Origin: JAJEEA01 sp965243615
GTDB lineage: Bacteria; Acidobacteriota; Vicinamibacteria; Vicinamibacterales; UBA8438
Length of the DNA: 64,000 nucleotides
Direction of reading: 5' to 3'
Assembly (NCBI GenBank): GCA_965243615.1
Contig: CBDEVO010000003.1
Coordinates: 4,340,001 to 4,404,000 of the forward strand
Below, one piece after another: positions 9,082-18,595 of the stretch. The stretch's first letter is position 1. Each line of letters starts with the position of its first letter. The position numbers were made by a program, and so were the translations under genes. A model generated the notes under the pieces. It was not told the DNA's origin. It saw only the letters and a program-made list of their open reading frames with translations, and did not search any database.

Positions 9082-10872
9082 ATGACGATCGCGTCGCAGG
9101 CGCGCGGGGCGCGCTTTCTCGTGGACGAGGTCGAACCGCACGACGTCGTGTGTCCGGAGGACATGGGCGAGGACGAGCGCCTGCTGATGCGCTCGATCCG
9201 GGAGTTCGCGGAGCAGGAGGTGGCGCCGCGGCTCGACGGGATTGACCGCCGCGACATCGAGGTCATCCGTCCCCTGTTCGAGAAGGCGGCGGACCTGGGC
9301 ATCTTCATGGCCGAGGTCCCCGAGGCCCACGGCGGCCTCGGCCTGAGCCCCCTCGCCGTCGCCGGCATGAACGAGTGCCGCTCGGCCCTCGGCGGACTCG
9401 CCTCGACGGTGTTCGCGCACCAGGGCATCGGCACCCTCCCCCTCGTCAACTTCGGGACCGCCGACCAGATCGACCGCTACCTGGACCGCTGCATGCGGGG
9501 CGAGCTGATGGCCGCGTTCGCGCTGACCGAGCCCGAGGCCGGCTCCGACGCCATGAACATCCGCACCACCGCCGTCCTCAATCCAGAGGCGACCCACTAC
9601 GTCGTCAACGGCTCCAAGCAGTGGATCACCAACGCGGGGTGGGCCGACCTGTTCATCCTCTTCGCCAAGGTGGACGGCGCCGCGTTCTCCGCCTTCCTGC
9701 TCGAGCGGGACACCCCGGGGGTGACCGTCGGCCCCCACGAGCGCCTGCTCGGCCTCCAGGGCTCGTCGGTGTGCGCCCTGCAGCTCGACGACGTCGCCAT
9801 CCCCGTCGAGAACCTCCTCGGCGAGGTCGGCCAGGGGCACCGGGTGGCGCTGTGCACCCTCAACGTCGGCCGCATGAAGATGGGCGCCAATTGCGCCGGC
9901 TCGGCCAAGAAGGCCCTCGCCACCACCACCCGCTACGCGGCCGACCGCCGCCAGTTCGGCCGGCCGATAGCCGAGTTCGGCCTCATTCAGCGCAAGCTCG
10001 CGGAGATGGCGGGGCGCGCCTACGGGGCCGAGTCGGTCGCCTACCGCACGGCGGGGCTCGTCTACGCCGCCATCGAGGACCTCGGCCGGCAGGGGGCCGT
10101 TTCGCTCGACGCCAAGCTGCGGACGTTCGCGGAGTTCTCGGTCGAGTGCGCGATGGCCAAGGTCCTCGGCTCGGAGGCGTACCACGCGGTGGCCGACGAC
10201 GCGCTGCAGGTGTACGGCGGCTACGGCTTCAGCGAGGAGTACCCCGCCGCCCGCTGGTACCGCGACTCGCGGATCACCCGCATCTACGAGGGCACGAGCG
10301 AGATCTGCCGGCTCGGCATCGCCAAGACCCTCCTCAAGCGGGCCGACCGCGGCGAGCTCGAGCTGCGCGAGGCGGTGGCGGGCCTGCCCGCCGCCCCCGC
10401 CGGCGGTCCTTCTCAAGACAACGACCTCGCCGCCCTGCGAGCCGGCATCGGCGGGCTCAAGCGCCTGTTCCTCTTCGTGCTGGAGCAGGTCTGGGACAAC
10501 GTGGACGAGGCGCGGCTGCTCGACCCCGACCACCAGGCGTACCTCGCGGGCCTGGCGGACATCGCGATGGAAACGTACCTGGCCGAGAGCACGGTCCTGC
10601 GGGTCTCGAAGCGGTGCGAGGGCCGCCCGGGCAGCGAGAAGGCGGCGACGACGGAGGCGCTCGCCCGCATCGTCTTCTTCCGGTCGACGGAGCGCATTCG
10701 GCAGGAGACCACCGAGCTGCTGGGGAGCCTGCTGGCGGGTGAGCGCCTCGCCGCCGCCCTCGAGCGCATCGCCGCCTGGCTCCCGATTCCAGTCGGCCTC
10801 GTCGAGAGCCGCGCGCAAGTTGCGCGGGCCCTCGTCGCCGGCGGCGGCTGGGTGCAGCCGGCCGGGGTGTAG
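9082..10872 (+). CDS. Acyl-CoA dehydrogenase (FAD-dependent, long C-terminal extension)
   Basis: Oxidises acyl-CoA to trans-2-enoyl-CoA in beta-oxidation and passes electrons to ETF. About 596 aa, like the very-long-chain/ACAD9-type enzymes with an added C-terminal helical domain. Visible motifs are AFALTEPEAGSDA (FAD/substrate loop), QWITNAG, RRQFGRPIAEFGLIQ and QVYGGYGFSEEYPAAR. IYEGTSEI contains the putative catalytic Glu. The ATG was chosen for a GGAG element about 10 nt upstream; an in-frame start at 9037 has no conserved sequence. The gene stands alone between tRNA-fMet and the vapBC promoter. Confidence 0.92.
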   Translation: MTIASQARGARFLVDEVEPHDVVCPEDMGEDERLLMRSIREFAEQEVAPRLDGIDRRDIEVIRPLFEKAADLGIFMAEVPEAHGGLGLSPLAVAGMNECRSALGGLASTVFAHQGIGTLPLVNFGTADQIDRYLDRCMRGELMAAFALTEPEAGSDAMNIRTTAVLNPEATHYVVNGSKQWITNAGWADLFILFAKVDGAAFSAFLLERDTPGVTVGPHERLLGLQGSSVCALQLDDVAIPVENLLGEVGQGHRVALCTLNVGRMKMGANCAGSAKKALATTTRYAADRRQFGRPIAEFGLIQRKLAEMAGRAYGAESVAYRTAGLVYAAIEDLGRQGAVSLDAKLRTFAEFSVECAMAKVLGSEAYHAVADDALQVYGGYGFSEEYPAARWYRDSRITRIYEGTSEICRLGIAKTLLKRADRGELELREAVAGLPAAPAGGPSQDNDLAALRAGIGGLKRLFLFVLEQVWDNVDEARLLDPDHQAYLAGLADIAMETYLAESTVLRVSKRCEGRPGSEKAATTEALARIVFFRSTERIRQETTELLGSLLAGERLAAALERIAAWLPIPVGLVESRAQVARALVAGGGWVQPAGV

Positions 10873-10973
10873 GGGGCCAGACGCCGCAGCCGCCCCGAGA
10901 GCTCTGCGAACCGCCCCCGGGCCGAAATTCGGAGGGTCACGCTGCTGAAGGCTGGGCGCCGCCCCGGCGCACG

Positions 10974-11009
10974 TTGACAGCGGCAGGGTAAGACAGTATC
11001 TTACCCTGC
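10974..11009 (+). promoter_or_regulatory. vapBC promoter with overlapping palindromic operator
   Basis: A sigma70-like TTGACA (10974-10979), 17-nt spacer and TATCTT (10997-11002) lie just upstream of vapB. A perfect 11-bp inverted repeat (arms 10983-10993 and 10999-11009, five-base centre) covers the spacer and -10 and ends one base before the ATG. AbrB-fold antitoxins autorepress through such sites. The -10 lies only 8 nt from the ATG with no ribosome-binding site between, so the mRNA should be leaderless or nearly so. Confidence 0.8.
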
Positions 11010-11010
11010 A

Positions 11011-11241
11011 ATGAGAACTTCCGTTTCCACGAAAGGGCAGATCGTGCTCCCGGCCGAGATTCGGCGGCGGGACGATGTCGAGCCGGGCCAGGAATTCGAC
11101 ATCGAACGCATCGAACGGGGCGAGTACCGGCTCGTCCGCCGAGCGCCCACGGCCAACGAGGGCGTCGTCGACTGGCTGCTGGACTGTCCGGAGAAGGGCT
11201 ACTTCGAGCCGATCGAGTCGGAGGACACGGATTCGCTGTGA
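11011..11241 (+). CDS. vapB: VapB antitoxin (AbrB/SpoVT fold)
   Basis: 76 aa. The N-terminus MRTSVSTKGQIVLPAEIRRR is the swapped-hairpin AbrB DNA-binding fold. The acidic tail (VVDWLLDCPEKGYFEPIESE) is the likely toxin-neutralising segment. It overlaps the vapC start by four bases (GTGA), giving the usual stoichiometric coupling. A close relative at 30144 shares most residues but lacks a toxin gene. Confidence 0.92.
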   Translation: MRTSVSTKGQIVLPAEIRRRDDVEPGQEFDIERIERGEYRLVRRAPTANEGVVDWLLDCPEKGYFEPIESEDTDSL

Positions 11242-11660
11242 CCTTCCTGGTCGACGCGAACGTGCTGAGCGAGTCGACGAAGCCAGCTCCCGACCCGGCC
11301 GTCGTCGACTGGCTCCGGCGCAACGAACGCGCGCTCGTCGTGGACCCGATCGTGCTCGGCGAGATCAGGTTCGGCATCCTGCGACTGCCCCGGGGCCGGC
11401 GTCGGGCGCGGCTGGAGCGCTGGTTCGACGGCGGTGTCCATCGACTCCAGTGCCTGCCGTGGGACGCCGCCACGGGACTCCGCTGGGCCGGGCTCGTCGC
11501 CGACCTTCGCGCATCGGGGGCGACCATGCCGATCAAGGACAGCCTCGTCGCGGCCACCGCGCTCGTCCACGGGCTGGTCGTCGCCACCCGGAACCGAACC
11601 GACTTCGAGAAGGCCGGGGTCGAGGTCTTCGATCCGTTCGACGGCCGCGGCAGGAGATGA
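11238..11660 (+). CDS. vapC: VapC toxin, PIN-domain ribonuclease
   Basis: 140 aa, typical VapC size. The PIN acidic residues are visible: Asp6 in FLVDANVLSE, Glu in VLGEIRFG, Asp in MPIKDSLVAATA and the late VATRNRTDF. VapC toxins cleave specific tRNA or rRNA sites and are held inactive by VapB. The start is GTG, inside the vapB stop. The pair sits at the left edge of the defence island. Confidence 0.92.
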   Translation: MTFLVDANVLSESTKPAPDPAVVDWLRRNERALVVDPIVLGEIRFGILRLPRGRRRARLERWFDGGVHRLQCLPWDAATGLRWAGLVADLRASGATMPIKDSLVAATALVHGLVVATRNRTDFEKAGVEVFDPFDGRGRR

Positions 11661-11763
11661 CGGCGACGTTGGCGATCCCCACCTCCCGCCGTACCCGCGT
11701 TGGCGGTCCGCACCCTCCGCCGTACCCACGACGCGCTGCCGCGTGACTCTGCCGCTACGAGCG
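11661..11763. other. Intergenic, no gene seen
   Basis: About 100 nt after vapC. It contains two near-identical CCGCCGTACCC segments (around 11687 and 11720) and no convincing reading frame or promoter. Confidence 0.5.
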
Positions 11764-11850
11764 ATTTCCCCGGGTCTACCGGCGCCCTCGATCGATGACC
11801 GGCGTAAATCGAGCGTGCCCGAACTCGACTTGGGTGGCGGCGACCCCGTC
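11764..11850 (-). pseudogene. Remnant of the 3' end of the tartrate dehydrogenase gene (left repeat)
   Basis: This segment aligns by eye with the region 30374-30460, which holds the last codons and downstream flank of the intact dehydrogenase gene. The shared core includes GATCGATGACCGGCGT. The match fades after about 11850. It is therefore a detached copy of that gene's 3' end next to vapBC, and the left half of a pair of repeats enclosing the island. Confidence 0.65.
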
Positions 11851-11929
11851 GCCGGAAATAGCGAAATAATCACGACTATCGTTCATAACTTAACATTTGA
11901 TAGCTGCGCAATTGGGTGGCACTGACACC

Positions 11930-14900
11930 ATGTGCTACCCTGTGTGGGTGGACGATCTCGCCTCGCATGCCGCGCCGCCGCCGGACGCGGGCGCCCAGAT
12001 CCGGCGCATACGGAAGGGTCTGGGCCTGACGCAGAGCCAGTTCGCAGACCGACTGGGTGTCACGCCCATAACCGTCCATCGCTGGGAATCGGGCCAGTCG
12101 CGGCCGCAACGCATGGCGAAGGGCCGCCTCCGCGAGATGGAAGACGCGCTGGCGACCGCGTCGACCGCCGCACCGGCGTCGACGTCGACGGCTCCCGCCT
12201 CGGCCGTACCCCTCGACTTCGCGGGCAACCCGGACGCCATCTCGGCGGTGGCCGAGGCCGTGCGCCTGTCCCACGGATACCAGTTCAATCCGGCCTTCGC
12301 CACCGAGGTCTCGCGCATCGACGCCCTGCCGCATCAGCGCATCGCGGTCTACGAGCGGATGATCCCGCAGCAGCCCCTGCGCTTCCTGCTGGCGGACGAC
12401 GCCGGAGCCGGCAAGACGATCATGACCGGCCTCTACGTCCGCGAGATGCTGTCCCGCCGCCGAATCCGGCGCGTGCTCATCGTGCCGCCGGCCGGGCTCG
12501 TCGGCAACTGGGAGCGTGAGCTGCGGACGCTGTTCCGGCTGCGGTTCCATATCGCGTCCGGCCCGGGCACGCCCCACAAGGGCGCGGAGCGCGTGTCGGC
12601 GTGGAACCCGTTCAGCGGACCGGAAGGCGACCTCGTCATCGTATCGCTCGACACCCTCACCGGCGAGCGGACGTTCGACGCGCTACGCCAGTCCGGCGTA
12701 TCCCCCTACGACCTCGTCGTCTTCGACGAGGCCCACAAGCTGAGCGTGGTCGAGCAGCAACACGGCGTGCGTAAGCGCCGGCGGTACGAGCTCGCCGAGG
12801 CGCTGGCCGGGTGCGCCGGTCCCGCGAGCCGGTACGCCGGCCTCGGCTGGTCCGCGCAGCACCTGCTGCTGTTGACGGCGACGCCCCACATGGGCAAGGA
12901 CACGCCCTACCACTACCTGTGGCGGCTGCTCGACCCCCGGGTGTTCGCCACCGGGGAGGCGTTCCGGCGCTTTCCGCGCGAATCGCGCGACCGCCACTTC
13001 ATCCGCCGTGTCAAGGAAGAGATGGTCGCCCTCGACGGAACGCCGCTGTACCGGCGGCGCGTGTGCGACACGTTCAGCTACGGCCTAAGCCCGGGCCCCG
13101 ACGGCGAGCAGGCGCTCTACGACGCGACCACCGCCTACCTGCGTCAAGCCTACAACCGGGCCCTCCACAACCGCCCGGCCGTGCGGCTCGCGATGGGGGT
13201 CTTCCAGCGTCGGCTCGCCAGCTCGACGGTGGCCGTCCTGCGCTCCTTCGAACGACGGATCGCGAAGATCGAGCAGACCATCGACGATCTGCGGTCCGGA
13301 CGGGTCACCGCCTCTGAGCTGCGGCGCCGGCAGAGACGGCTCGACCGCGAGCACCGCGAGGACTTCTTCGACGCCCACGGCGCCGATGACGACGCTGGCG
13401 AGGCGGGCGACGGCGAGCGACACGAAGACTACGAGGAAGCGATACTCGGGGCGGTGGTCGCCGTCACCGTCGAAGAGCTGCAGACCGAGATCGACGTGCT
13501 CGCAGACCTCGCCGAGCGCGCGCGCCGCCTGGTCGCTTCCGGCCGGGAGTCGAAGTTCGAGAGGCTGCGGGAAGTCCTGGAGGATCCGCGCCACGCCGGG
13601 GAGAAGTGGCTCGTCTTCACCGAGCATCGGGACACCGCCGACTATCTGATCCGCCGCCTGGAGGGATTCGGGTACTCCGGCCACGTAGCGCAGATACACG
13701 GCGGGCTGGCATGGCCGGCCCGTGAGGTCGAGGTCGAGCGCTTCCGGCGCCCTGACGGCGCCCGTTTCCTCGTGGCGACCGATGCCGCGGGCGAGGGCAT
13801 CAACCTCCAGTTCTGCCGGCTCATGGTGAACTACGACATCCCCTGGAATCCGGCGCGGCTCGAGCAGCGCATGGGACGCATCCACCGCTACGGCCAGCGG
13901 CACGACGTTCAGATCTTCAACCTCGTGGCGGGCAGCACGCACGAAGGACGCGTCCTCCGGGTGCTGCTCGACAAGCTCGACGCCATCCGGGAGGAGCTTC
14001 AATCAGACAAGGTGTTCGACGTCATCGGACGGCTCTTCGAGAACCGATCCCTCCGGGAGCACATGGCCGAAGCGCTGACCGACGAGGGCGAGCGCCGCGT
14101 CATCGACCACGTCGGGAGCAAGCTCGCCGCGGGTCGCGTCGACGCCGTCGCGGACGCCGAAGCGCGCGTGTTCGGCCAGCCCGGCGAGGTGACCGAGCGC
14201 CTCGGCGGCCTGAGGGCGGACATGGACCGGGAGCGCTACCTTCAGCTCCTGCCCGCCTACGTCCGACGCTTCGTCCAGAAGAGCGCCTCCTTGCTGGACC
14301 TGGAGATCCGGGGCGATCTCGACGGCCTCTTCTCCCTGGCGGCGGGCCGGCCGGGGGCGCTCGATGCACTCCTGCCCGCGCTCGAAGACCATCCGCGCCC
14401 CGCACGTGAGCGCCTGTGCGTCCGGCGGCCGGTGGCGGACGAGCCCTGCATCTGGCTCCATCCCGGCGAGCCGGTTTTCGACGCGTTGATGGACCAGATC
14501 ATGAGCCAGTACGTTTGCGACGCGCTGCGCGGCGGCATCTTCACCGACCCGAGGGCGGAAGCGCCCTACCTGTTCCATCTCGGCGCGGCCTCCGTCATGG
14601 AGCGCGGCGGCCGCCTCCTTCCCGAGCCGTCGCCGCGAGACCCGGCCGACGGTGGATCGACGGCCGCAGACCGGGTCGCCGGGCCGGCAACCGATTCCCG
14701 GGTGCGCCGCAGTCTTGTCACCGAGCGCGGGCCAGCGGGTCCGCCCGGCCGGGGCGCGGATTCGGCGGACGTGGAGACGGCGGACGCCAGCGAGCCCCGG
14801 CTGCTAGAACGACGTCTGTTCGGCCTGCGGCAGGACGCCGACGGCGCGCTGAGCGAGTTTCCCGTCGAGCATCTCCTGCTGCTGCACGGCGCCCCCGAGG

Positions 14901-15700
14901 TCGCCCCAGGGGCCGTACCGCTGGCGAGCCGGGGGGACGCGATGCGGGCGTCCGCCGCCGCGTACGCCGGTCAGGAGCTGTCGGCGCGGCCAGTTCAGGA
15001 ACGCCGCGCCGCTCTGCGCGCCGAGCTGCCCGAGCGCCGCCGCCGGGTAGGCATCGGCTTCGACCTCCGCGCCGCCGACCTCGCCGCCCGCCGCGCGAAG
15101 CTCGCCGGGCGCGCCGCCGGCACCGACACGCACGACGAGCTCCAGGCGGTAAAGGACGAGCAACGCGCTCTCTCCACGGAGCGCCGCGACTTCCTCGCCC
15201 GCACCGCTGTCGCGCCGGAGAGAATCGCGCCCGGCCAAGTGCGTTTCCTCGCCCACGCCCTCGTCGTCCCCGCCCGCGACTCCGACGCGATCGAGCGTTA
15301 CGATGCCCGTGTGGAGGAGACCGCCGTCCGCATCGCCGCCGGGTGGGAGCGAGAGCGCGGGAGCACCGTACGGGACGTCTCCACCCCCGCCGCCGCGCAC
15401 CTCGCGGGGCTCCCCGACTGGCCCGGCTTCGACCTGCTCGCCACGCCGCCCGACGGCGACGTGCGGAACATCGAAGTCAAGGGGCGCGCCGCGCAGTCCG
15501 CCGTCCAGCTCGAGCTCAACGAGTGGAAGCAGGCCCTTCATCTCGGCGAGCGCTACTGGCTCTACGTCGTCTTCCACTGCGCGACCCCCACCCCCCGACT
15601 CGTCCGCGTCCGCGACCCGTTCCGCCGACTGCTCGCGAAGCGCCGCGAGTCGTCCGCCTGGATCGTTTCGGCCCAGTCGCTCATCGACGCCGCGGAGTAG
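11930..15700 (+). CDS. SNF2/DEAH-type helicase with XRE N-terminus and DUF3883-like C-terminus (Hma-type helicase)
   Basis: About 1256 aa. Residues ~15-65 form an XRE helix-turn-helix (LGLTQSQFADRLGVTPITVH). The SNF2-type motor follows: Walker A-like DDAGAGKTI, DEAH in VFDEAHKLS, motif III-like LLTATPHMGKD, and the C-terminal lobe LVFTEHRDTADYL, ATDAAGEGINLQF, QRMGRIHRYGQ. Near residue 1190, GFDLLATPP...IEVKGRA resembles DUF3883, a restriction-endonuclease-like fold (D...EVK). It probably translocates on DNA as the first core gene of the island. The ATG at 11930 is my choice; a TTG at 11897 and GTGs at 11942-11948 are possible. The upstream 40 nt are strikingly AT-rich and likely hold the island promoter. 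Confidence 0.85.
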   Translation: MCYPVWVDDLASHAAPPPDAGAQIRRIRKGLGLTQSQFADRLGVTPITVHRWESGQSRPQRMAKGRLREMEDALATASTAAPASTSTAPASAVPLDFAGNPDAISAVAEAVRLSHGYQFNPAFATEVSRIDALPHQRIAVYERMIPQQPLRFLLADDAGAGKTIMTGLYVREMLSRRRIRRVLIVPPAGLVGNWERELRTLFRLRFHIASGPGTPHKGAERVSAWNPFSGPEGDLVIVSLDTLTGERTFDALRQSGVSPYDLVVFDEAHKLSVVEQQHGVRKRRRYELAEALAGCAGPASRYAGLGWSAQHLLLLTATPHMGKDTPYHYLWRLLDPRVFATGEAFRRFPRESRDRHFIRRVKEEMVALDGTPLYRRRVCDTFSYGLSPGPDGEQALYDATTAYLRQAYNRALHNRPAVRLAMGVFQRRLASSTVAVLRSFERRIAKIEQTIDDLRSGRVTASELRRRQRRLDREHREDFFDAHGADDDAGEAGDGERHEDYEEAILGAVVAVTVEELQTEIDVLADLAERARRLVASGRESKFERLREVLEDPRHAGEKWLVFTEHRDTADYLIRRLEGFGYSGHVAQIHGGLAWPAREVEVERFRRPDGARFLVATDAAGEGINLQFCRLMVNYDIPWNPARLEQRMGRIHRYGQRHDVQIFNLVAGSTHEGRVLRVLLDKLDAIREELQSDKVFDVIGRLFENRSLREHMAEALTDEGERRVIDHVGSKLAAGRVDAVADAEARVFGQPGEVTERLGGLRADMDRERYLQLLPAYVRRFVQKSASLLDLEIRGDLDGLFSLAAGRPGALDALLPALEDHPRPARERLCVRRPVADEPCIWLHPGEPVFDALMDQIMSQYVCDALRGGIFTDPRAEAPYLFHLGAASVMERGGRLLPEPSPRDPADGGSTAADRVAGPATDSRVRRSLVTERGPAGPPGRGADSADVETADASEPRLLERRLFGLRQDADGALSEFPVEHLLLLHGAPEVAPGAVPLASRGDAMRASAAAYAGQELSARPVQERRAALRAELPERRRRVGIGFDLRAADLAARRAKLAGRAAGTDTHDELQAVKDEQRALSTERRDFLARTAVAPERIAPGQVRFLAHALVVPARDSDAIERYDARVEETAVRIAAGWERERGSTVRDVSTPAAAHLAGLPDWPGFDLLATPPDGDVRNIEVKGRAAQSAVQLELNEWKQALHLGERYWLYVVFHCATPTPRLVRVRDPFRRLLAKRRESSAWIVSAQSLIDAAE

Positions 15701-15705
15701 ACACC

Positions 15706-16911
15706 ATGACGATGGACATCCAGGCGCTCCTGTCGTCCATTCGAGCCGGCGAAGACACCGAGCTGGAGCTCAAGGAGGTCGTCTGCCGCGGCGACCGCAT
15801 CGCCGTCGGATCGGACCCCGGCCGCGCCTCCTCCAAGCTCGCCGAGGTTTTTGTCAGCATGGCGAACACCCGCGGCCGCACCCTCGTCATGGGCGTCCGC
15901 GACGCCGACCGCGTCGTCGTCGGGGTCGATCCCCGCAAGCGCGATCTCCTGGAGCAGTTCGTGGTCAACGTCGCGACCACGAACTGCAATCCGATGATCG
16001 TCCCCGGCCTCGACTGGGAGTACCTCCCGGACGACGGCGGTGAACCCAAGCTCTGCCTGATCATCGACGTGCCCGCCTCCCGGTTCGACATCCACCAGAC
16101 CGGCGACGGGCGGTTCGCCCGCATGTTCAGTGCGCGCAGTCTGGCCGGTCCCGTCGAGGAACGGCCCGTGGCGGGCGCCACCCTCGACGCCCTGGACGTG
16201 CTCCTCCTGAAGAAGTACTTCCGCTCGCGCTTCGACGATTGGCCTCCCCAGGACGACTGGCAGTCCACCCTCATCGCTCGCAAGCTGGCCGCCGTCACCC
16301 AATCGGGCGTCGTTCCGACGTACCTCGGGATTCTCCTCTTCGCCGAACACCCGGAGCGGTACATTCGTGGTGCCTACATCGACATCGCTTCGTACACTCA
16401 GGGCATCCGCGACGGCGCCGCCGTCCACAGGCAGCGGATCACGGGCCCCCTGCCGTCGCAGATCGCGCAGGCGTTGACGTACCTCCAGTTCAACTCCACC
16501 GCCTCGCGCGAGGACCGTCGCGGTGGCCACAACCGTCCGTGCTACGTCGATAGATCACTCCAGGAAGCCATCGTGAACGCCGTCGTGCACCGCGACTACG
16601 GGGTCCAGGACTCGCCGATCATCATCCGCTCGTTCCCCGACCGCATCGACTTCCTGAACCCCGGCACTCCACTACACGCTGACCGTCGAGAACCTGTACG
16701 CCGGCTGTCAGCCGGCCCGCCGCAACGAGCTCCTCGCCGGTTTCCTGCGCGCCTACAGGAGCCCCGTGACCGGCGGCAGCTTCCTGGAGGCGATGGGCGA
16801 CGGCTTCCTGAACCTCGTCAGGGACAGCCACCGACGTTCTGGGTGCCGCCCCCGGTTGACTCAGGTGGGACAGGCGACCAACCTGACGATCCACGCGGCG
16901 ACGTACGGATG
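15706..16911 (+). pseudogene. AlbA_2/Schlafen-type ATP-binding protein (COG2865-like), frameshifted
   Basis: Starts 5 nt after the helicase stop. The N-terminus (ELELKEVVCRGD ... LAEVFVSMANTRGRTLVMGV) is an AlbA_2 domain, and EAIVNAVVHRDYG plus IIIRSFPDRIDFLNPG match the COG2865 C-terminal part. Right after NPGT (16663-16668) the conserved reading jumps to the next frame, which continues HYTLTVENLYAGCQPARRNE ... FLEAMGDGFLNLVR. The gene is thus broken by a one-base-class shift near 16668-16670, or this is a sequencing error. The end given is approximate because the second frame has no early stop. Homologues are proposed nucleic-acid-binding or RNA-cleaving factors, often in defence loci. Confidence 0.7.
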
Positions 16912-17003
16912 GCGACGACAACGTCCGCTTGACGGCGACGCGACAGACAGTGTTCGGTACGGGTCGTTGCCCGACGCCACGACCGGCTTGAGGAGGAACC
17001 ACG

Positions 17004-17366
17004 ATGGGTGTCGTGAACGCGAACGTCGTCATCAGCAACCCCGCCGATCGCGCCAAGAGCTGGGAAGGCCGCTTCCTCGTCGACACCGGGGCCACCGACA
17101 GTCTCGTCCCCAGGCAACACCTGGAGGCCATCGGTCTCGCACCCGAAGCCCAGCGAACTTACATCCTCGCCGACGGCAGCGAGGTCCGCATGGACGTCGC
17201 GGTGGCCCGGATCGAGCTCCTGGGGGAGATCGTCGGCGGCACGGTCCTCTTCGGCGCCGCCGACGCCGAACCCCTGCTCGGGGTCACCGCCCTGGAATCG
17301 CTCGGCATCGAGGTCGACCCGCTGAACCAGCAACTGAAGAAGCTGCCCGCGGTGCGGCTGAAGTGA
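17004..17366 (+). CDS. Retropepsin-like (clan AA) aspartic protease-fold protein
   Basis: 120 aa. FLVDTGATDSLVPRQHLEAIG is the hallmark of single-domain retroviral-type aspartic proteases, with catalytic Asp in DTGA. The later LLGVTALESLGIEVDP fits the second half of the fold. Such proteins dimerise to form one active site. A strong ribosome-binding site (GAGGAGGAA) lies ~8 nt upstream. It sits inside the defence island between the AlbA_2 remnant and the DUF3644 gene. Substrate unknown. Confidence 0.75.
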   Translation: MGVVNANVVISNPADRAKSWEGRFLVDTGATDSLVPRQHLEAIGLAPEAQRTYILADGSEVRMDVAVARIELLGEIVGGTVLFGAADAEPLLGVTALESLGIEVDPLNQQLKKLPAVRLK

Positions 17367-17406
17367 GGGGGTTACGCAATACAATCGCCAGAGGAGATCC
17401 ACAGGT

Positions 17407-18513
17407 ATGGACTCACGCAACGAGCAGCAAACGACCGCAAAGGACGCCCGAGAGCCGACTGACATTGCTGTACCGGCGTCCGCTCGGCATGTGCACAGCC
17501 CTACGGCCACAGAGAGCGGCATTGATGCCGCCCATTCAACCAGCGAAGATACAGAATCCGTGAGTGCCAAACTCACCCAAAAGTCACTCCAGGCAGCGCT
17601 AGCCGCAATTGAAATCTACAACAAACCATGTTTTTCTTATCGTGAAGAGTCTTTTTCTATACTAATGGCAAATGCATGGGAACTCACCCTGAAGGCCAAG
17701 TGGGTCCTTGATCACAACAACGATGAAAAATCACTGTATGTTCCAGACAAGAAAACAGGTATCGCCAAGAAGAACAGAAGCGGCAATCCACTCACGCTTG
17801 ATGCCATCAGTCTCTCCAAGAAGCTCCTCAACAACAGGGCGTCTGGATTGGCTCTGGGTTGCCACAACAACATCCTTGCGTTGCTGGCAATTCGAGATAA
17901 CGCGGTACACTTTTTACACCGGGACCCGCATCTCGATCAACGCGTTCTCGAAGTCGGCATGGCGTCGCTTCAAAACTACGCCCAACTGGCGCAACGGTGG
18001 TTCGACCTTGACTTCTCCGGCTACGATATATTTCTCATGCCCGTCTCTTTTCGTCATGGATTCGAGACAGCTCAAGCCATCTCGGGCATCCGCCGCGGCG
18101 AACAAGTGAGAAATCTACTCGAGTACATAAGTAATCTCGAGCAAGACCAACCGCCAGGTGACATTCAACGAGTAGCAATCTACCTGGAAACGAAGCTCGT
18201 GAGAGAGAGGAGCGGATCCGCAATCGAATTCAACTGGACCGACAATCCCAATGCACCCGCCATAACGGTTCGCGAGGAAGACGTCCTTAAAGCCCATCCC
18301 TTGACCTATAAGGATCTGACCGACAAATTGAAAAACAGATACTGTAATTTTCTGCAAAACGAAAAATACCATAAATTGCGACAGTCATTGGAGGCAGACA
18401 AACGATACAGCATTACGCGCTTTCTGAATCCGGGAAACCCCAAGGGCGGCCAGAAACGATTCTATAGTCCAAATATACTGTCGGAGTTCGACAGGCACTA
18501 CGATCGCAGATAG
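17407..18513 (+). CDS. DUF3644 family protein
   Basis: 368 aa, recognised from the N-terminal family pattern QAALAAIEIYNKPCFSYREE followed by FSILMANAWELTLKAKWVL, as in DUF3644. The C-terminal region (LTYKDLTDKLKNRYCNF) looks like a DNA-interaction helix set. Function is not established; the family recurs beside restriction and defence genes. Base composition is far lower in GC than the neighbours and codon use differs (many A/T third positions), indicating recent transfer. The gene lies 16 nt upstream of the insertion sequence. Confidence 0.75.
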   Translation: MDSRNEQQTTAKDAREPTDIAVPASARHVHSPTATESGIDAAHSTSEDTESVSAKLTQKSLQAALAAIEIYNKPCFSYREESFSILMANAWELTLKAKWVLDHNNDEKSLYVPDKKTGIAKKNRSGNPLTLDAISLSKKLLNNRASGLALGCHNNILALLAIRDNAVHFLHRDPHLDQRVLEVGMASLQNYAQLAQRWFDLDFSGYDIFLMPVSFRHGFETAQAISGIRRGEQVRNLLEYISNLEQDQPPGDIQRVAIYLETKLVRERSGSAIEFNWTDNPNAPAITVREEDVLKAHPLTYKDLTDKLKNRYCNFLQNEKYHKLRQSLEADKRYSITRFLNPGNPKGGQKRFYSPNILSEFDRHYDRR

Positions 18514-18528
18514 GGGTTTATCAGGTGT

Positions 18529-18547
18529 CTAGCCCTGCCCTTGCCCC
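18529..18547 (+). repeat. Left terminal inverted repeat of the IS
   Basis: CTAGCCCTGCCCTTGCCCC, matching the reverse complement of the right end at all but two positions, the shared outermost bases being CTAG. Confidence 0.85.
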
Positions 18548-18595
18548 ATAACTTTTCGCTGGACTTCATGAAGCCACCTCGCTACGGTGGCCGGC

